From JABSSA01 sp039960995 (lineage in GTDB: Bacteria; Pseudomonadota; Alphaproteobacteria; Rhodobacterales; Rhodobacteraceae), in contig JBDVKF010000025.1 of the NCBI GenBank assembly GCA_039960995.1, positions 1 to 64,000 on the forward strand: a stretch of 64,000 bases of DNA, given 5' to 3'. Position 1 is the stretch's first letter. Every line of letters begins with the position of its first letter. A program made the translations under genes and the position numbers. Positions 61,438-64,000 of the stretch are shown in pieces. Under the pieces are notes generated by a model that had not been told where the DNA came from, made no database searches, and was given only the letters and a program-made list of their open reading frames with translations.

Positions 61438-62953
61438 TAGGGGTTTCCTTTCGGTCAGCGATATTCCCGGCAGATGCCGACTGAATGAGGTTTTCGGTGC
61501 TCAGACGCGTGCCTGACAATTCATCTACGATCTTGCCTTGGCTAAAAACGATAGCGCGATGGCAGATCGCTGCAATTTCTTCGAAGTCGGTCGACACAAC
61601 CAAAAGGCAAACACCGTCCGCCAAGGCTCGGTTCAAAAGCGCATAGATTTCCGCCTTTGCGCCCACGTCCACACCCGCTGTTGGGTCTTCGCACAGCAGC
61701 AATTGACGATTGGTCGCCAACCAACGGCCAATAACCACCTTTTGCTGGTTGCCGCCGGACAAGGCTTCGATGGCGAGGGTTGGATCATTGGGCGACAGAC
61801 CTAAATCAGCGCCAATCAAAGCCGCCTGATCCGCCTCTTTTGAGGGTGACAATAAATCCAGCACCTTTCGTCCAATCCCTTCGGGGTTCAGAAAGGTGTT
61901 TTCTCGGATTGTCAGGCTCATCGCGACGGATTCTTCGGTGCGGTCCTTTGCGACCAGTCCAACACCCGAGGCCAATGCAGTTTGCGGAGACGACAAATCC
62001 GGCTGATCCCCATTCAACAAAACGCGTCCTTCATGCGGAACAAGCCCGAACAGCGCGCGCGAGATGGCTTCGTGCCCTGCCCCTCGCAATCCGACCAGAC
62101 CAACAATTTCGTTGCGTTTTAGCGTGATGTTCAGTGGTCCAACCGTTCCAACGGAAAAGTCGGATAAAGACAGAATGTCGTGCCCAGGTTCGCCCGGTGC
62201 CTTAACTGTTTCGCGGGTTTTGCGACCAACAATCTTTTGCACCAATTCCTCTGGTGATGTGTGATCAATGCTGCGCATGCCAACCATAACACCATCGCGC
62301 AACACTGCGACGCGGTCCGCGATCTGGAAAATTTCGTCCAGCCTGTGACTGACATAGATCATACCCACGCCGCGATTACGCAACGGACGCAACGCACGGA
62401 ACAAGCGTTCCACTTCATCTGCAGGCAATGACGCTGTCGGTTCGTCCAAAACCAGAAATTCGCTATCCACGGCCAACGCACGCGAAATCGCGACCAGTGA
62501 TTTTTCAGTCCTTGATAAATCCTCGACCCGTGTGGATGGGTGGAATTCGCAATCGACTTTTGCCAGTGCCCTTGCCGCAAATTGTTCAACTTCAGCCCAT
62601 CGGATCATCCCGCCTTTGCGCGAATACCCCAAAGCCAATGCGATGTTTTCAGCGACCGTCATCCATTCGATCAATCCAAGGTCTTGGTGAATGAACGCGA
62701 CTTTCTGACGTTCGCCAAATCCGGCAGGTCTGTGATGGTAGGGATCGCCGTCAATCAACACTCGTCCAGCGTCTGGTTGATGAATGCCCCCCAGAACCTT
62801 AATCAAGGTCGATTTTCCAGCACCGTTTTCGCCCAGCAATGCAACAATCTCGCCGCGCCCAACAGATAACGACACATCTCTTAGCGCGTAAGTTCCGCCA
62901 AAATGTTTATCGATTCCGTCAAAGAACAGACCTTGTTGCAGGTGCTGAGTCAT
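61424..62953 (-). CDS. Two-domain CUT2 ATPase (RbsA/MglA type)
   Basis: A 509-residue double ABC ATPase. The N-half has Walker A GENGAGKS and VDLSRT-type signature context EDLSRTEKSLVAISRAL; the C-half has a degenerate Walker A region (GLVGLRGAGHEAISRA) and the active signature LSGGNQQKVVIGRWL with Walker B LLCEDPTAGVD. First gene of the double-importer operon, immediately downstream of the divergent promoter at 63014. Confidence 0.92.
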   Translation of the reverse strand: MTQHLQQGLFFDGIDKHFGGTYALRDVSLSVGRGEIVALLGENGAGKSTLIKVLGGIHQPDAGRVLIDGDPYHHRPAGFGERQKVAFIHQDLGLIEWMTVAENIALALGYSRKGGMIRWAEVEQFAARALAKVDCEFHPSTRVEDLSRTEKSLVAISRALAVDSEFLVLDEPTASLPADEVERLFRALRPLRNRGVGMIYVSHRLDEIFQIADRVAVLRDGVMVGMRSIDHTSPEELVQKIVGRKTRETVKAPGEPGHDILSLSDFSVGTVGPLNITLKRNEIVGLVGLRGAGHEAISRALFGLVPHEGRVLLNGDQPDLSSPQTALASGVGLVAKDRTEESVAMSLTIRENTFLNPEGIGRKVLDLLSPSKEADQAALIGADLGLSPNDPTLAIEALSGGNQQKVVIGRWLATNRQLLLCEDPTAGVDVGAKAEIYALLNRALADGVCLLVVSTDFEEIAAICHRAIVFSQGKIVDELSGTRLSTENLIQSASAGNIADRKETPNAIA

Positions 62954-62992
62954 TTTCCCTCCCTCGTTCGGACGCGTCTCAGTTTTGATTGA

Positions 62993-63009
62993 GTTACCCG
63001 TAACGTTAC
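62993..63009. promoter_or_regulatory. Operator O1 of the second LacI-type regulator
   Basis: GTTACCCGTAACGTTAC contains GTTAC-CC-GTAAC and an overlapping GTAACGTTAC palindrome. It lies at the expected transcription start of the minus-strand promoter, a position that suits repression. Confidence 0.65.
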
Positions 63010-63013
63010 GCTA

Positions 63014-63042
63014 ATGTTTGGCCTGAAGGCAGTTTCTGTCAA
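63014..63042 (-). promoter_or_regulatory. Promoter of the double-importer operon
   Basis: On the minus strand TTGACA (63037-63042) and AAACAT (63014-63019) are 17 bases apart, giving a start near 63007 inside operator O1. The first codon of the ATPase gene is about 55 bases downstream. Confidence 0.6.
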
Positions 63043-63049
63043 GCTTAAA

Positions 63050-63061
63050 GTTACCGGTAAC
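63050..63061. promoter_or_regulatory. Operator O2 of the second LacI-type regulator
   Basis: GTTACCGGTAAC is a perfect 12-base palindrome, 57 bases from O1 and 15 bases before the regulator ATG. It shares the GTTACCGGT core with the operator at 54904. Paired sites allow looping. Confidence 0.7.
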
Positions 63062-63076
63062 GTAAAACACACTAAA

Positions 63077-64000
63077 ATGAACGAAAAGCATAACAAAACC
63101 AACAAGGTAAGCTTGGCTCAGGTGGCCAGAGAAGCTGGTGTTTCCAAGATGACTGCAAGCCGTGTTTTGCGGGGCGAAGGCGGTTATTCAGAAAAGACCC
63201 GTGAAAAGGTCATGCAGAAGATCGACCTGTTGGGTTACTTGCCGAATCGTTTGGCCACCGTTTTTGCAGGCGACCAGACATCCACCTTCGTTGGCGTTTC
63301 GATTCCAAACCTTGGCAACGAGGTCTTCGCGCAGGTTCTTGAAGGCATTGACCGCAAGTTGGGCGCGTTTGGGCACCAGACGGTTTTGGGTCTGACACAG
63401 CACACATTCGAAGAAGAAGAGGCATGGATCAAAACCGTTTTGTCATGGCAGCCAGCTGGGTTGATATTGACAGGACGATCTCATTCCCCCCGCGCAATGG
63501 AGATGCTGCGCAGTGCGGGAATTCCAGTTGTTGAGATTTGGGATTTGAACTCTAGCCCATTGGATATGAGCGTTGGAATAAACCATTTTGACAGTGGTTT
63601 CGCGATGGGGCGATACTTGATGGCATGTGGGTATAAGCGCCTTGGATATGTCGGAACTTATCACGACACGGCCGAGGCTGCGACCGCACGTCTAGATGGG
63701 TTTTGCAAAGCCGTTGAGGATGGCGGTGGCCTTGTGATCAAACAGCTTTGTCTGCATGATACTGCAGCTTTTTATCCCGGTTTTTATGGAACGGAACAGC
63801 TCCTTGCCGCCGACAGCGCTGTTGAATGTGTATTTTATCAAAACGATTCAATGGCATTTGGTGGGTTTCAATATTGCACCGGAAAAGGGCTTCGGGTTCC
63901 AGATGATATTGGCATCGCTGGTTGGGGTGACCTGCCTGTGGCGTCTGTCATGAATATTCGCCTGACGTCTATGCGTGTGGCTCATTTACGCCTCGGGCAA
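63077..64000 (+). CDS. LacI-family regulator, cut by the window end
   Basis: At least 308 residues, open to the window edge without a stop. The HTH is VSLAQVAREAGVSKMTASRVLRG and the hinge region PNRLATVFAGD; the effector domain starts with FVGVSIPNLGN. It is divergent from the double-importer operon with two operators between them, so it very likely controls that operon and itself. The ATG at 63077 is preferred; no strong ribosome site is seen. The C-terminal 30 or so residues lie outside the window. Confidence 0.9.
   Translation, partial: MNEKHNKTNKVSLAQVAREAGVSKMTASRVLRGEGGYSEKTREKVMQKIDLLGYLPNRLATVFAGDQTSTFVGVSIPNLGNEVFAQVLEGIDRKLGAFGHQTVLGLTQHTFEEEEAWIKTVLSWQPAGLILTGRSHSPRAMEMLRSAGIPVVEIWDLNSSPLDMSVGINHFDSGFAMGRYLMACGYKRLGYVGTYHDTAEAATARLDGFCKAVEDGGGLVIKQLCLHDTAAFYPGFYGTEQLLAADSAVECVFYQNDSMAFGGFQYCTGKGLRVPDDIGIAGWGDLPVASVMNIRLTSMRVAHLRLGQ

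Noticed and set aside
1..64000. CRISPR array, insertion sequence, rRNA operon or replication origin
   Set aside because: No regularly spaced repeats, transposase, rRNA or DnaA-box cluster was seen on reading through the window.

Overview
The window is a stretch of an alphaproteobacterial chromosome, almost certainly a marine Rhodobacteraceae (Roseobacter-group) bacterium. Evidence: a circularly permuted two-piece tmRNA beside an alpha-type SspB, a trgA-trgB-cysK tellurite locus of the Rhodobacter kind, a dmdA-acuI pair for dimethylsulfoniopropionate (DMSP), an F1-ATPase zeta-type protein (DUF1476), a VPLPA-CTERM protein, a DUF1638/corrinoid-protein methionine locus, and moderate GC. Gene density is high and most neighbours overlap by 1-4 bases, so operons are easy to read. 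No rRNA, insertion sequence, prophage or CRISPR array was seen.

Layout. 0-10 kb: tRNA-Ser, then a minus-strand run alaX, mscS-like channel, cysK, trgB, trgA, cyclopropane synthase, photolyase, a PLP enzyme: a stress/tellurite/light-damage block. 10-15 kb: HIT protein, acuI, dmdA, DUF1326, DUF2182 on the minus strand, facing a FadR-type GntR regulator, which looks like a DMSP catabolic operon and its regulator. 15-20 kb: VPLPA-CTERM protein, small membrane protein, a hairpin-rich spacer, ssrA, a possible 42-residue protein, sspB, then fumC and two small genes. 20-28.6 kb: class I aldolase, P450 plus membrane hydrolase, ccdA, tusA, rne, HAD phosphatase. 28.7-34.1 kb: dctD/dctB two-component pair, purQ-purS-purC, DUF1476. 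34.2-40.8 kb: MprF-like protein, then homocysteine methyltransferase, radical SAM protein, corrinoid protein and DUF1638 (a probable split methionine synthase locus), sufE, lipoprotein. 40.9-48.4 kb: rnd, purN-purM, porin, a CAT-anticodon tRNA, an atypical response regulator, a histidine kinase, a metallo-hydrolase. 48.4-64 kb: carbohydrate uptake region with a CUT1 importer operon (with SMP-30 lactonase, GlcG-like and cytochrome b561-like genes), a LacI regulator, a six-gene operon carrying two complete CUT2-type importers, and a second divergent LacI regulator cut by the window edge.

The two LacI genes are each associated with operators built on the same GTTACCGGT core, placed over recognisable promoters. 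The GntR regulator at 14.3 kb likewise has repeats between its own -35 and -10. Points most worth a second look: an NtrC/DctD-like regulator without GAFTGA, a response regulator whose phospho-acceptor position reads Glu, the DUF2182-DUF1326-dmdA-acuI arrangement, the double importer operon, a cysteine-bearing insertion in one permease, a structured spacer before ssrA and a small ORF after it. No wholly new system can be claimed from sequence alone. Functional calls rest on recognised motifs and gene order; no database search was run.
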